From Actinomycetota bacterium (GTDB lineage: Bacteria > Actinomycetota > Acidimicrobiia > IMCC26256 > JACDBD01), in assembly GCA_013695115.1 (NCBI GenBank), contig JACDBD010000369.1, positions 1-6,577 on the forward strand: a DNA stretch of 6,577 nucleotides. Reading direction: 5' to 3'. Below are positions 5,746 through 6,577 of the stretch, one piece after another; the stretch's first letter is position 1, and the number at the start of each line of letters is the position of its first letter. The translations under genes were made by a program, and so were the position numbers. The notes beneath the pieces were generated by a model. The model ran no database searches. It was not told the DNA's origin and saw nothing but the letters and a program-made list of their open reading frames with translations.

Positions 5746-6577
<832 letters not shown>

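Overview
The window is GC-rich, gene-dense chromosomal DNA of an actinobacterium. I see eight protein genes and no RNA genes, mobile elements or CRISPR. The minus strand carries the order TPR protein, HAD phosphatase, small protein, tlyA, nadK, recN. This is the same order as the Mycobacterium tuberculosis block Rv1691-Rv1696, and korB is of the actinobacterial type. Codons are strongly G/C-ending, and GTG starts and 4-base GTGA overlaps are used. The divergence of the proteins suggests a lineage outside the well-studied genera. Acidimicrobiia is my guess, from general resemblance only.

Layout. Positions 1-2469 (minus strand, transcribed right to left) hold a 95-residue coiled-coil protein with a lysine-rich tail, then tlyA (rRNA 2'-O-methyltransferase), nadK (NAD kinase) and the first 136 codons of recN (DNA-repair ATPase, cut by the window edge). 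tlyA and nadK overlap by 4 bases. A 97-bp gap with a perfect 10-bp inverted repeat separates nadK from recN. Positions 2525-3277 (plus) encode a rhomboid intramembrane serine protease, divergent from the small-protein gene across 55 bp. Positions 3274-4439 (minus) hold a three-repeat TPR protein followed by a NagD-type HAD phosphatase, again with a GTGA overlap. Positions 4480-5745 (plus) encode a DUF1015-family protein. Positions 5742-6577 (minus) encode the beta subunit of 2-oxoglutarate:ferredoxin oxidoreductase, lacking its N-terminal part because of the window edge.

How they fit together. The minus-strand genes look like a conserved housekeeping neighbourhood (lipid or glycerol-phosphate phosphatase, ribosome methylation, NADP supply, DNA repair). 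It is split by an oppositely oriented rhomboid gene that seems to have its own leaderless promoter. KorB belongs to central carbon metabolism, and its partner korA should lie just beyond the right edge. No gap between genes exceeds 100 bp.

I found no clearly new multi-gene system. The signals most worth a second look are the rhomboid gene inside the conserved block, the CTAG palindromes that supply both stop codons at both convergent junctions, the mirrored TAnnnT motifs just before two divergent ATG codons, two intergenic palindromes sharing the same 8-base half-sites, and the ParB-like DGHHR motif in the DUF1015 protein.
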